Positions 46,701-54,848 of a stretch of 64,000 nt of DNA are shown piece by piece. The stretch is from positions 6,448,001 to 6,512,000 of the forward strand of contig OZ253960.1 of the NCBI GenBank assembly GCA_965267435.1, read 5' to 3'. The notes under the pieces were generated by a model. It was not told where the DNA came from. It saw nothing but the letters and a program-made list of their open reading frames with translations, and made no database searches. Both the position numbers and the translations under genes were made by a program. The stretch's first letter is position 1; each line of letters begins with the position of its first letter. Origin of the DNA: JAWPMT01 sp965267435 (GTDB lineage: Bacteria; Bacteroidota; Bacteroidia; Cytophagales; Cyclobacteriaceae).

Positions 46701-47593
46701 CAAAGGCGATGGAGGAGATCAACGCTGGCGCCTCGAATCAATTGCGGATGATCGATGAGGCCAACAACTTCCTCGCTGGGGTCGTCACTTCCACGGAATC
46801 GATGAACAAGCAGGCCTTTAAGATCAATGAGACCGCCGCACAGGGTACGGACCTGAGTGCCCAGGGCTCCCAACTCATGGACAAGCTGGCGGAGAGCATG
46901 AAAAAAGTGATGTCGTCAAGCGATAAGACGACTGATGCTACCACAAACTTATCCAACCGATCCCACGAGATCAGCTCCATCGTCAGCATCATGAAAGAGA
47001 TAGCGGCGCAGACGAACCTGCTGGCGCTCAATGCAGCCATCGAAGCGGCACAGGCAGGTGACGCCGGGCGTGGCTTTGCGGTTGTGGCCGAAGAGATACG
47101 AAAGCTGGCGGAGGACTCGAAAAAGTCGGCCAACGAAATAGAGAGCATCATCCACAACATTCAGGAAGATACGGGGCGCACGACGGAGTTGATTACCGAA
47201 ATGAGTGACGACATTCGCTCGGGAGAGGCGATGACCAAGGAGGCCGCAGTCTCTTTCAAGGGTATTTCGGATTTCTATCAGAAGACGTTCGAAGTCTCGA
47301 CGAATATCCTCAATACAGCGCAGCAGCAGACGACGGACATAAAGACCATTGTAGAACTTATTCAAAACCTGGTCGTGGTTTCAGAGCAGACCGCTGCAGG
47401 CTCTGAGGAGGTGAATACTTCGACAGAACTGATGCTGCATGCCATGGAATCGGTACGCGATCAAAGTCAAACGATGCTGGACGCCCTGAAAGAAATGAAG
47501 GAGCGCGTGGACCACTTCCAGTTGAAGGAGGGTCGAGAGACAGATGCGCCTGCCTCCGAAGAGCCAGTTGATGCGGATTCTCAGTCAGCTTAG
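43781..47593 (+). CDS. Two-propeller sensor fused to a methyl-accepting chemotaxis signalling domain
   Basis: 1270 residues. A signal peptide (MHRFFLVWLWWLGTASGALAQ) is followed by about 14 Reg_prop blades (WVGT/WIGT-type repeats, e.g. GYIWVGTYAGLNRYD, QNLWIGTASGLARY), i.e. two seven-bladed propellers to about 660. A Y_Y_Y domain (about 666-783, ending NFRVRASNNDGIW) and one membrane helix (about 785-808) come next. HAMP-like helices lie at 855-950 (two units), then the MCP signalling domain (about 940-1235) with the tip QTNLLALNAAIEAAQAG. The extracellular half is that of HTCS glycan sensors. Here the output is not a kinase but a chemoreceptor, so it should signal to CheA/CheW. There is no C-terminal CheR-binding pentapeptide. 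Confidence 0.92.
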   Translation: MHRFFLVWLWWLGTASGALAQYGGLSQLEFQHLNEGLSQNRVTSILQDSVGYIWVGTYAGLNRYDGLSFEVFENVRGDTTSLPDSYIMSMFEDRQQNLWIGTASGLARYNPIMHRFERWKSKYRDDGDIYSQVINAINEDHRGRLLVGTTGGLYRLEEDGTIARVPGEFQNQEIRALLPDGQNTLVGTSQGLDILTADDEIVRVQDVQGVPIPCGRVTDLIKLGDNEYWVSTQGYGAFQLIKVGDGFQWNHFTHDPSDPTSLGNDRVQALLVDKRGALWLGTENGGLALYDAQDSTFQHFANDPAIPTSLNSNSIWEVTEDREGRLWVGTFNQGVEVWDPYYRKFQTVQAGLSHNVVSALIEHDGKLWVGTDGGGINLLQDGEWSYLRKGGSSGLSSDAILAYYEDHLGDLWIGTWAGGLLRYDTESETFEVRTTDPDDPTSISSPNIFGINEDSQGNLWVAALDGGLNRWHRESDTFFNISSDDEGGLTIDVLISLFVDSNDIVWVGTESGLNKVDFRSESDYDVQQYTKDSEDPAALQSNVINQIYEDSEGSIWVATGAGLSLFNAETESFTTYDKLSGLPNSVIKGIVEDGAGGLWISTNNGISHMVMEGGEAVFDNYSAKDGLQGKEFGRGAMYKNEDGLIYMGGTNGFSFFDPTVINTNPNAPHVVLTDFKLFNKSVEIGGPGSPLDQHITFLDEIVLSRAQDIFSIEFVGLNLTHADRNQYSYMLEGFEENWNDEGHTRIATYTNLEPGTYNFRVRASNNDGIWNEDGASITIHILPYWWETWWFRGGMLAVLAFGTVVFARRRREVILAHQRELESKVKDATTELEGKSMELERQRDNLEAAVLDTDFVIREAVESGNFSARVQVEGKQGEWKKLGTSINQLFDSVLQPLNTVKRLMMELSQGNMTSRYTDEAKGDILDLAYNVNHAIESLSNLLGQVSEEVANMTEVSDNMHQSSEDMASTTSEVSKAMEEINAGASNQLRMIDEANNFLAGVVTSTESMNKQAFKINETAAQGTDLSAQGSQLMDKLAESMKKVMSSSDKTTDATTNLSNRSHEISSIVSIMKEIAAQTNLLALNAAIEAAQAGDAGRGFAVVAEEIRKLAEDSKKSANEIESIIHNIQEDTGRTTELITEMSDDIRSGEAMTKEAAVSFKGISDFYQKTFEVSTNILNTAQQQTTDIKTIVELIQNLVVVSEQTAAGSEEVNTSTELMLHAMESVRDQSQTMLDALKEMKERVDHFQLKEGRETDAPASEEPVDADSQSA

Positions 47594-47645
47594 CAGCTGA
47601 TTTGGCGAGATGTGCTGCTGACAAATGTCCTGTCGCCGCAGGACA
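47585..47645 (+). terminator. Weak hairpins downstream of the propeller-MCP gene
   Basis: TCAGCT-TAGC-AGCTGA (47585-47600) followed by TTTGG, and TGTCCTG-N6-CAGGACA (47626-47645). Neither has a long T-run, so termination is only suggested. Confidence 0.35.
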
Positions 47646-47691
47646 GAAAACCTCTTGATTCGTACTAACTTGGACGCAAAGCTACCGGGCC

Positions 47692-48534
47692 ATGAAACGT
47701 CTCACTTACTTACTATTCTTTTTCTGTATGGCATGTGCTGAAGCACAACAGACACAGATCATCTTTCGTGGCGATGACATGGGTTTTTCTCACAGCTGCA
47801 ATGTCGCCTGCATTGACGCTTATCAAAAAGGGCTGGTCAGGACTGTCGAAGTGATCGCCAATGGCCCATGGTTTGAAGAGGCCGTGCAGCTGCTGGCTGC
47901 AAACCCAGGGCTCGATGTGGGTGTACACCTGGCCCTCACTTCGGAATGGGCCAATTTGAAATGGCGCCCGTTGACCAGCGCTCCCAGCCTCGTGGACGAG
48001 AACGGCTATTTCTTCCCTATGATTTGGCCCAATGACAATTACCCAAAGGCTGCTCTCCTCAATCAGAATTGGGACATCAATGAGGTGGAGGCCGAGCTGC
48101 GTGCACAGATCGAGTTAGTCCAACGGCGTATTCCTCGGGTATCACACCTAACAGCTCATATGGGCTGCACCCGGATCAATGATGACACGAAGGCCCTGAT
48201 GAGCCGACTGGCCGAGGAGTACGGACTGGATATCGCGCCTGGCGATTTCGGTTTCGAAGCGCTACCCTCATGGCAAGGGAAGCAGTACAATGCTGAGGAA
48301 AAAGAAGAGCGTCTTCTGACCATCCTTGACACACTGCAACCTGGCAAGTATCTTTCTGTCGTACACCCGGCCTACCTCACCGCGGAGACGGAGGAAGTAC
48401 ATCACATCGGCTACGAGAATGTCGGGGAGGATCGGGATGCGGAGATGCAGGCCCTGACCAGCGAGCGAGTGCTAAGGGCTATTGAGGAGAAAAATATCCA
48501 GGTCATTGGCTACCATCAGGTGGTCAGTCAGTAG
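47692..48534 (+). CDS. ChbG/YdjC-family carbohydrate deacetylase
   Basis: 280 residues, signal peptide at the N-terminus (MKRLTYLLFFFCMACAEAQ). The metal and catalytic phrases of the YdjC/ChbG deacetylases are present: FRGDDMGFSH, DVGVHLALTSEW and LTAHMGC. These hydrolases remove acetyl groups from oligosaccharides; here the enzyme is exported. It overlaps by 11 bases the convergent rhamnose kinase gene. It may serve a glycan-use function near the propeller sensor, but an operon is not shown. Confidence 0.85.
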   Translation: MKRLTYLLFFFCMACAEAQQTQIIFRGDDMGFSHSCNVACIDAYQKGLVRTVEVIANGPWFEEAVQLLAANPGLDVGVHLALTSEWANLKWRPLTSAPSLVDENGYFFPMIWPNDNYPKAALLNQNWDINEVEAELRAQIELVQRRIPRVSHLTAHMGCTRINDDTKALMSRLAEEYGLDIAPGDFGFEALPSWQGKQYNAEEKEERLLTILDTLQPGKYLSVVHPAYLTAETEEVHHIGYENVGEDRDAEMQALTSERVLRAIEEKNIQVIGYHQVVSQ

Positions 48535-49894
48535 GCTCGTGCATGGTGCACTGTACTGGTACGGAACCTGGGTCATCCCTCAGCAACATGGCCGCCCCCA
48601 GGGATGAGCCAATGGCCAGCGAACTGGATTGCACCTGAAATCTTGAAAGCTTATTCGCCAGCAATTGCGTGAAGTGATCGTTGGAGCTGAAGCCACCATC
48701 GATATAGACCCTCTTGATAGGTACCTCACCCAGGCTGCTGCGAAATGAGGCCACCTGGATGTTGGTGAGTTCATCCATCAGCTGCAAATAGGCATCCTCA
48801 AAAGTGTCGAAAGCTGATAGATCCGTCGCACGATTGTTTTGGTAGCCAAAGCGCTCCGGGTCGATGTATTGATAGTTGAACTGTAGGGACTTGTTATCGA
48901 TATGCTTCCACTGGGAAGGATCGAATCGTAAAACGCGGTGCAGGGCCTGATCCTGATGAAAATGGCTAGCCAACATTTCCACCTGATGCTCTATTTCCTT
49001 CCCAAGGAAGACCCTGGAGGCTTTCAGCGGTTGTCCCTTTTGGTTCATGTAGCATAGCGAACCCAGCGACAAGTCGTGAGGCGTCAAGGCGTCGTGGTTG
49101 AAAGGATTCAATGTGACACTCCAGGTACCAGTTGACAGGAGTACAAACGGCTCGTCACTCAATGTCAAGTAGGGCAGTAGTGCAGCTGAGCTATCATGTA
49201 CCCCTACGCCAGCCTGTACCTGGAGCTGTCCGATTTGCGCATTGTATCTCTGATCCGTTCTGACGATGGGAGCCAATTGTTGAAGTAGGTCACACTTCCG
49301 CACCCATTGGTGGTAGTTGTCCGCACCGAAATCCCACAAGCCCGTATGGCATCCCAGACTCGTGTAGTCGGATACCATTTTGCCTGTAATCAAAAAACTG
49401 AGGTACTGGGGGAAGTGCAATGAGTACCTGATGTTCTGAGCCAGACCTGGTTTATACTGCTGGATATAAAATAGCTGAAAACCAGAGTTGAGCATGCCCG
49501 AAAGAGGGCTTGCGATGGCCGTCTCAAATTCTGCCGGTTCCCCAAATCGCGTAAAGAAGTGGTCATAGAAATCGTCGGGTAGTGGCTTTGTGTAATTGTA
49601 AAATGGAGTGGCCAGTTCGCCCCGGGCGTCGAGGTTTACAATGGAGGCTCCATAACCCGAGATGTTGATGCCCCTGATCTGAAACCGCTCATCAGCCGCA
49701 GTGGCATGGAGCCTATCCGTTATCCATTGCGTCAATGCTCCAAGGTTTTCACCAGGATAGCCATCGTCGTCCTCGATCTCATCTAATTGTGTATAGCTTT
49801 CATGTACCACCTCATATTGGTCGTCAAAGAGCATGAGCTTTTTGTTGGTCTTGCCAATATCAAAAACGAGGTCGACGGGGAGCCGAAGACTCAT
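48524..49894 (-). CDS. rhaB: FGGY-family carbohydrate kinase, probably rhamnulokinase
   Basis: 456 residues. It begins with the ATP-binding VFDIGKTNKK and has the FGGY hallmark segments GVHDSSAA and, near the C-terminus, YIDGGFSSNDHF. Located after rhaI with a 4-base ATGA overlap (49891-49894), it should phosphorylate L-rhamnulose at C1. Assignment as rhamnulokinase rests on the locus; FGGY sequence alone allows fuculose or xylulose. It is the last gene of the minus-strand operon. Confidence 0.82.
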   Translation of the reverse strand: MSLRLPVDLVFDIGKTNKKLMLFDDQYEVVHESYTQLDEIEDDDGYPGENLGALTQWITDRLHATAADERFQIRGINISGYGASIVNLDARGELATPFYNYTKPLPDDFYDHFFTRFGEPAEFETAIASPLSGMLNSGFQLFYIQQYKPGLAQNIRYSLHFPQYLSFLITGKMVSDYTSLGCHTGLWDFGADNYHQWVRKCDLLQQLAPIVRTDQRYNAQIGQLQVQAGVGVHDSSAALLPYLTLSDEPFVLLSTGTWSVTLNPFNHDALTPHDLSLGSLCYMNQKGQPLKASRVFLGKEIEHQVEMLASHFHQDQALHRVLRFDPSQWKHIDNKSLQFNYQYIDPERFGYQNNRATDLSAFDTFEDAYLQLMDELTNIQVASFRSSLGEVPIKRVYIDGGFSSNDHFTQLLANKLSRFQVQSSSLAIGSSLGAAMLLRDDPGSVPVQCTMHEPTD

Positions 49895-51165
49895 AGTCCT
49901 GTGGCGATTGAATGCTGGCCCCTATTGTCGGTCAGTGTATTTCGGATGTCCAATTTTCTATAGGCCTGCAATGGTTTGAGTACTGCGTCCTTCCGTAATC
50001 GCGACTCAGCAAGTAGAGGCCGCACATCGGTGCGAAATGCATCCTGAAGGACCTCCTGAGCAGCACTGACATCATTGTTTTGCTGGGCGGCAGATAGGCC
50101 ACTGCGGTCAACTATCAAGGCCTGCGCCTGAGCCACCTTGATCGCCTCGATGGACTGCAGTAGGTCTTCCAATGGGTCTTTGGTATTGTGGCTGGCATCA
50201 ATCATCCACGATACTTCCTTGTTGCTCGTATTAGCAAAACCATCGATCAGTTCGTTGAAGATGAGGAACAGTTGGTATGGCTTGATGGCACCGACCGTCA
50301 GGTCATCATCGCCGTATTTGCTGTCGTTGAAGTGAAATCCACCCAACTTGTTTTGCATCATCAGCACGGCGACGATTTGTTCGATATTGGTGTTGGGCAG
50401 GTGGTGCCCCAGATCTACCAATGTACGTGCCCTGGTCCCGAGCTCGGTCGCCAGCAAGTGCGACGTCCCCCAATCCGGGATGACCATCGAGTAGAAGTTG
50501 GGTTCGTAGGGCTTGTATTCCACCAGCAGGGTCCAGTCTGCTGGTAGGTGATCGTAGATCTCTCTGAGCGAGTCCAGTGTGCGTTGCAGGGCGTCTCGGA
50601 AGTTGTGCTGCCCAGGAAAGTTGGAGCCATCCGCCAGCCACACCGTCAATGCCTTCGAACCTAACGCCACACCGTAGTCGATCACCTGCTTATTGTGCTC
50701 AATGGCCGCCTTCCTGACGCTGGCGTCGATATGACATAGCGACCCAAATTTGTAGGAGACCGGGGCATCGGGTTGATCCTGGAAGGTGTTTGAGTTGACG
50801 GCATCGAACTTCACATTCGCAGCATCTGCATAGTCCCTGGTCGCCATCGCATTGTCAGGTATGTCCCAGGGAATATGAAGGCTGATCGCTCCACAAGAGG
50901 CATTGAGTTGATGCAGTAGCCCAATATCCCCAATCTTCTGATGCAGTGTCGCCGGCTCTCCACCCCCGGGGAACCGTCCAAAGCGTGTGCCGCCGGTTCC
51001 CAGCGCCCAACTGGGCACGGCGATTTCGAAGCGGCCGATGGCATCCAGGACCTGGTCTACTTGTACTCCCCGATCCTCGAGTTCTATCTTGAGCGCCTCA
51101 AATTGACGACGATGCGCTTCAATATGGGGTCGATTGAGTTGGCCAACTTGTTCTTGAGTGATCAT
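49891..51165 (-). CDS. rhaI: L-rhamnose isomerase (RhaI type)
   Basis: 424 residues. The TIM-barrel xylose-isomerase-like enzyme shows the metal-binding residues in VEYKPYEP (Glu), LVDLGHHLPN (Asp/His) and GGFHFNDSKYGDDD (His/Asp). N-terminal phrases RFEIAVPSWALGTGGTRFGRFPG are typical of the Pseudomonas stutzeri-type L-rhamnose isomerase. It converts L-rhamnose to L-rhamnulose in the cytosol. It is 33 bases after the aldolase gene and overlaps the kinase gene. Confidence 0.92.
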   Translation of the reverse strand: MITQEQVGQLNRPHIEAHRRQFEALKIELEDRGVQVDQVLDAIGRFEIAVPSWALGTGGTRFGRFPGGGEPATLHQKIGDIGLLHQLNASCGAISLHIPWDIPDNAMATRDYADAANVKFDAVNSNTFQDQPDAPVSYKFGSLCHIDASVRKAAIEHNKQVIDYGVALGSKALTVWLADGSNFPGQHNFRDALQRTLDSLREIYDHLPADWTLLVEYKPYEPNFYSMVIPDWGTSHLLATELGTRARTLVDLGHHLPNTNIEQIVAVLMMQNKLGGFHFNDSKYGDDDLTVGAIKPYQLFLIFNELIDGFANTSNKEVSWMIDASHNTKDPLEDLLQSIEAIKVAQAQALIVDRSGLSAAQQNNDVSAAQEVLQDAFRTDVRPLLAESRLRKDAVLKPLQAYRKLDIRNTLTDNRGQHSIATGL

Positions 51166-51198
51166 GGGGTTAAGTCTTATTGAGCTTACAAGATAGGC

Positions 51199-53307
51199 TT
51201 ACCGAACAAATGCCGGCGCTACTCCTCCGTCGACGTTGAGGATATTGCCAGTGCTCTTGGATAGTAAACCACCGACGAATGCGAAGACCGCATTGGCGAT
51301 GTCCTCCGTGGAGATGATCTCATTCATCAGGGTGCGCTTCGCGTAAAACGCCGGTAATTCTTCGACTTTGATGCCATAGGCTTTGGCGCGCCCCTGGGCC
51401 CATTTGCCTTCCCAGATTTTGCTGCCTTCGATCACCGCGTCTGGGTTCACGGTATTGACACGGATCTTCTTGGGGCCCAATTCGGCTGCCAGCAGTCGTG
51501 ACATGTGTGCTTGCGCGGCTTTTGCTGAGCCGTAGACCACATTATTGGGGCCTGAGACCAGCGCATTTTTGCTGACAATGTTGACGATGTCACCCCCCAG
51601 ACCCTGTACGTTCATGACTTTTACGGCCGCTTTCGACAGGTTGAATTGGCCTTTGGCCAGCACATTCATCAACAGGTCATAGTCCTCTTCAGATGTATCG
51701 ACCAGTGGTTTAGAAATCGCCAGTCCTGCAGAGTGCACGACGATGTCCACGCCACCAAATGCCAGGCAAGCGATCTCAACCGCTTCATTCACGCTTTCTG
51801 GTCGGGTAACGTCCGTCACAGCGTATGCCGCCGTGTCACGAGCAAACGTGCTGTGGGCTTCGATGGAGCGATCTTCGTTGATGTCCGTGATGACGACACA
51901 CGCGCCTTCCTCGACCAGTTTATCGGCGATGGCCTTTCCGATACCGCCTGCCGCTCCGGTTACCAGGGCGATCCTTCGGGATAGAGGCTTTTCCTTCGGC
52001 ATCCGCTGTAGCTTGGCTTCCTCAAGGAGCCAGTACTCGATGTCAAAGGCCTCTTGCAGTGGAAGAGCGACGTATTCCGACACCGCCTCAGCTCCGCGCA
52101 TCACGTTGATGGCGTTGATGTAGAATTCGCTGGCGACTCGGGCGGTTTGCTTGTTCTTTGCGAAGGTGAACATACCCACACCAGGCCAGAGGATGACGAC
52201 CGGGTTGGCGTCACGCATTGCGGGGCTATTGGCTCGTTTGTGTTGCTCGTAGTACTTGGCGTACATTTTCCTGTAGCCCTCAAACGCGGGCGAGATCTGG
52301 TCCTTTACAGCCTCAGGATTGGAGAGGTCGAGGTCACTGGGTTCATTCAAAACCAGCGGACTGATCTTTGTTCGGAGAAAGTGGTCCGGGCAACTGGTGC
52401 CCATGGGTGCCAGCTTAGTCAGGTCGTGGCTGTTGACGAATTGGAGTACACGATCGTCATCAGTAAAATGGCCCACCATTCTTGAGTGACTGGAGGCGAG
52501 GCCCCGGAGGATCGGTGCCATACGTGCTGCCTGTGACTTACGGCTATACTCGTCCAGAGAGGAGGTTTTTTCACCACCGAAGACCGGCCGATTGACTCCT
52601 TCGTGGCGCTCGACATAGAGGCTGGCTTTTTCAATAGCCTCCAGCGAATTGACATAGCATTCATAGGCCGTATCTCCCCAGGTGAAGAGGCCGTGGCCCC
52701 CAAGGTAGATGCCCTTGATGTTGGGGTGCTGCTCGACGGCTTCCTGCAATTTCAGCCCAAGATCGAAGCCTGGTCGCTGCCATGGGATCCACGCGAAATC
52801 ATCTCCGTAGATCTCGTGCATGATCTTCTCGCCGTCCTTCGAGGCGGCAATCGCGATGGCCGCATCCGGATGCAGGTGATCGATGTGTTTGAAGGGGAGA
52901 AAGCCATGTAGGGCTGTGTCGATCGAAGGTGCCCGTGAGTCCAGGTCGTAGATACAGTGATTGAAGAGCGCCACCATCTCGTCTTCATGTGCCAGTCCCC
53001 GATAGATGTTTTGCAGGGCGCGTAGCTTGTCGCAATACAAACCCGCAAGTCCGTTCCTTTTCAGGCTGCCGATATCGCCGCCCGATCCTTTGATCCACAT
53101 GACCTCAACTTCCTCGCCTGTCAGCGGATCCTTTTCCATGGTTTTGCAGCTGGTATTGCCACCTCCATAGTTCGTGATCCGGAGGTCGGACCCCAGTATG
53201 TTTGATCGGTAGAGGAGGAGTGCAATCTCGTCGCCTTCCAATGATTGGGCATGGGACTCATCCCACAGGTAATCCACGTGCTGGTAAGCAATATCTTCGT
53301 TATTCAT
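51199..53307 (-). CDS. rhaD: Bifunctional rhamnulose-1-phosphate aldolase / lactaldehyde dehydrogenase
   Basis: 702 residues. Residues 1-about 430 are a class II aldolase: metal/substrate histidines in HIDHLHPDAA (about 140) and GGHGLFTWG (about 202). Residues about 440-702 are an SDR dehydrogenase: LVTGAAGGIG (about 441) and the active YGSAK (about 592). This is the RhaD-ADH (RhaEW-like) fusion. It cleaves L-rhamnulose-1-phosphate to DHAP and L-lactaldehyde and oxidises the latter to L-lactate. It is the first gene of the minus-strand operon and divergent from the permease. Confidence 0.93.
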   Translation of the reverse strand: MNNEDIAYQHVDYLWDESHAQSLEGDEIALLLYRSNILGSDLRITNYGGGNTSCKTMEKDPLTGEEVEVMWIKGSGGDIGSLKRNGLAGLYCDKLRALQNIYRGLAHEDEMVALFNHCIYDLDSRAPSIDTALHGFLPFKHIDHLHPDAAIAIAASKDGEKIMHEIYGDDFAWIPWQRPGFDLGLKLQEAVEQHPNIKGIYLGGHGLFTWGDTAYECYVNSLEAIEKASLYVERHEGVNRPVFGGEKTSSLDEYSRKSQAARMAPILRGLASSHSRMVGHFTDDDRVLQFVNSHDLTKLAPMGTSCPDHFLRTKISPLVLNEPSDLDLSNPEAVKDQISPAFEGYRKMYAKYYEQHKRANSPAMRDANPVVILWPGVGMFTFAKNKQTARVASEFYINAINVMRGAEAVSEYVALPLQEAFDIEYWLLEEAKLQRMPKEKPLSRRIALVTGAAGGIGKAIADKLVEEGACVVITDINEDRSIEAHSTFARDTAAYAVTDVTRPESVNEAVEIACLAFGGVDIVVHSAGLAISKPLVDTSEEDYDLLMNVLAKGQFNLSKAAVKVMNVQGLGGDIVNIVSKNALVSGPNNVVYGSAKAAQAHMSRLLAAELGPKKIRVNTVNPDAVIEGSKIWEGKWAQGRAKAYGIKVEELPAFYAKRTLMNEIISTEDIANAVFAFVGGLLSKSTGNILNVDGGVAPAFVR

Positions 53308-53378
53308 GTGCTTTGGTTTGAATGGTTCACTTCAAAAGTTCAAATCTCATTACCTTTCATCGATAGGCCGACCTGCTG

Positions 53379-53413
53379 TTTGCTGCCCGAGAATGACATG
53401 GCAGGTACGTTCG
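53379..53413 (+). promoter_or_regulatory. Candidate promoter of the permease-lactate dehydrogenase operon
   Basis: TTTG (53379-53382), 23 bases, TACGTTCG (53406-53413), a Bacteroidota-like promoter 46 bases before the ATG at 53460. The divergent rhaD start is at 53307, so regulators of both operons should bind in this 150-base spacer. Confidence 0.4.
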
Positions 53414-53459
53414 CACCGCGGATTGAAGTTACTTACAAGTCGATTTAATCGAAAACCCT

Positions 53460-54848
53460 ATGTCTGAAGAAACTATTGAAAACGTTACCGAATCAGAATA
53501 CGAGCGCGAACCCGTCCCATCTCATGCCCAAAAGGGTTGGAAGAGCTTCTTAGGAATGTATGCCGGAGAGCACACGGCCGGCACGGAATTTATGATCGGT
53601 CCGCTTTTTTTGACGGCGGGTGTGAGTGCTTTTGATCTTATCGTCGGACTCTTACTGGGGAACTTCCTGGCAGTACTGAGCTGGAGGTTTCTGACGGCAG
53701 AAATTGCTACCAAACATCGTTTGACGCTGTACTATCAGTTGGAGCGTATCGCAGGTACGAAGCTGGTCACCATCTACAATCTGGCCAATGCACTCCTGTT
53801 TTGTTTCCTGGCAGGATCGATGATCACTGTATCGGCGACGGCGGTGGGGATACCTTTTGACATGCCCATGCCACGCCTTACCGACACCATGCCCAATGGT
53901 GTTGTATGGGTGGTGATTGTCGTTGCTGTGGGAGCGGTCATCTCAGTAGTAGCCGCGAAGGGCTACAACGCCGTATCGAAGGCGGCCAATTGGATCTCTC
54001 CCTACTTAGTACTGGCCTTTATCGCCTGTGGCATTGTCGCGCTTGGCGATCTTGGTGTGAAGTCACCTTCGGATTTCTGGAACATCTGGGGCGAGGGCTC
54101 TGAACCCTTTCCCGGCCAGATCAAATATACATTTTGGCATGTAGTCATCTGGTCCTGGTTTTGCAATGCGGCCATGCACATTGGCATGTCAGACTTGTCC
54201 GTTTTCCGATACGCAAAAAGCCCAAAGCTGGGATGGACCACCGCTGCTGGAATGTACTTGGGCCACTACATTGCATGGATAGCGGCGGCATTGTTGTATG
54301 CTGCGTATCTTCAATCACCGGAAGGCTCCTCTTTCCTGGCAAATGGTGAGGCACCACCTGTTGCTCCGGGACCATTGGCTTACAATGCCATTGGCTTCTT
54401 TGGGATCATCGCCGTGATCCTCGCGGGATTGACCACTGCAAATCCCACCATCTATCGTTCGGGACTGGCACTACAAGCCATCTGGCCAAAGCTCAGCACC
54501 TTTTGGGTGACGATCGTGGCAGGAGCACTCGCCACAATTGCCGGTCTTTTTCCCGCAGTGGCGATGAAGCTACTCGACTTTGTGGCTTTGTACGGGTTCA
54601 TCCTGGCACCGATTGGTGCCATCATAGTATTTGACCACTACTTCGGAGATAAGTGGCAGCTGTCGGGCGCAACGAGCTCGTTTAATGCGAAGGTCTTCCT
54701 TGCATGGGCGATTTCAGGAGGATTTTTCTACTGGCTGTCCGACCAGTTTGGTGCATTCTTATCCTTTTTGACCTTGCCGGCCTGGCTACTTTGCGGCATA
54801 TTGTACCTACTGTTTCATCGACTATCACCAAACCCAACAAAAGCATGA
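53460..54848 (+). CDS. NCS1-family permease (purine/cytosine permease-like)
   Basis: 462 residues with about 12 membrane helices. After a hydrophilic N-terminus come FLGMYAGEHTAGTEFMIGPL and the helix-rich NCS1 pattern (WVVIVVAVGAVISVVAAKGYNAVSKAANWISPYLV; late SGLALQAIWPKLSTF). NCS1 transporters normally carry nucleobases, hydantoins or vitamins with Na+ or H+. Its stop overlaps the lldD start (ATGA at 54845-54848), so it belongs to the rhamnose/lactate locus. Import of L-rhamnose or export/import of lactate would be new for this family and is inference from context. Confidence 0.85.
   Translation: MSEETIENVTESEYEREPVPSHAQKGWKSFLGMYAGEHTAGTEFMIGPLFLTAGVSAFDLIVGLLLGNFLAVLSWRFLTAEIATKHRLTLYYQLERIAGTKLVTIYNLANALLFCFLAGSMITVSATAVGIPFDMPMPRLTDTMPNGVVWVVIVVAVGAVISVVAAKGYNAVSKAANWISPYLVLAFIACGIVALGDLGVKSPSDFWNIWGEGSEPFPGQIKYTFWHVVIWSWFCNAAMHIGMSDLSVFRYAKSPKLGWTTAAGMYLGHYIAWIAAALLYAAYLQSPEGSSFLANGEAPPVAPGPLAYNAIGFFGIIAVILAGLTTANPTIYRSGLALQAIWPKLSTFWVTIVAGALATIAGLFPAVAMKLLDFVALYGFILAPIGAIIVFDHYFGDKWQLSGATSSFNAKVFLAWAISGGFFYWLSDQFGAFLSFLTLPAWLLCGILYLLFHRLSPNPTKA

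Noticed and set aside
51646..52485. Long plus-strand frames inside the aldolase-dehydrogenase gene
   Set aside because: They are antisense shadows of a well-supported bifunctional enzyme.
54704..54844. 47-codon N-terminal extension of the L-lactate dehydrogenase frame
   Set aside because: It lies inside the permease gene; the ATG at 54845 overlaps the permease stop and gives the normal family N-terminus.
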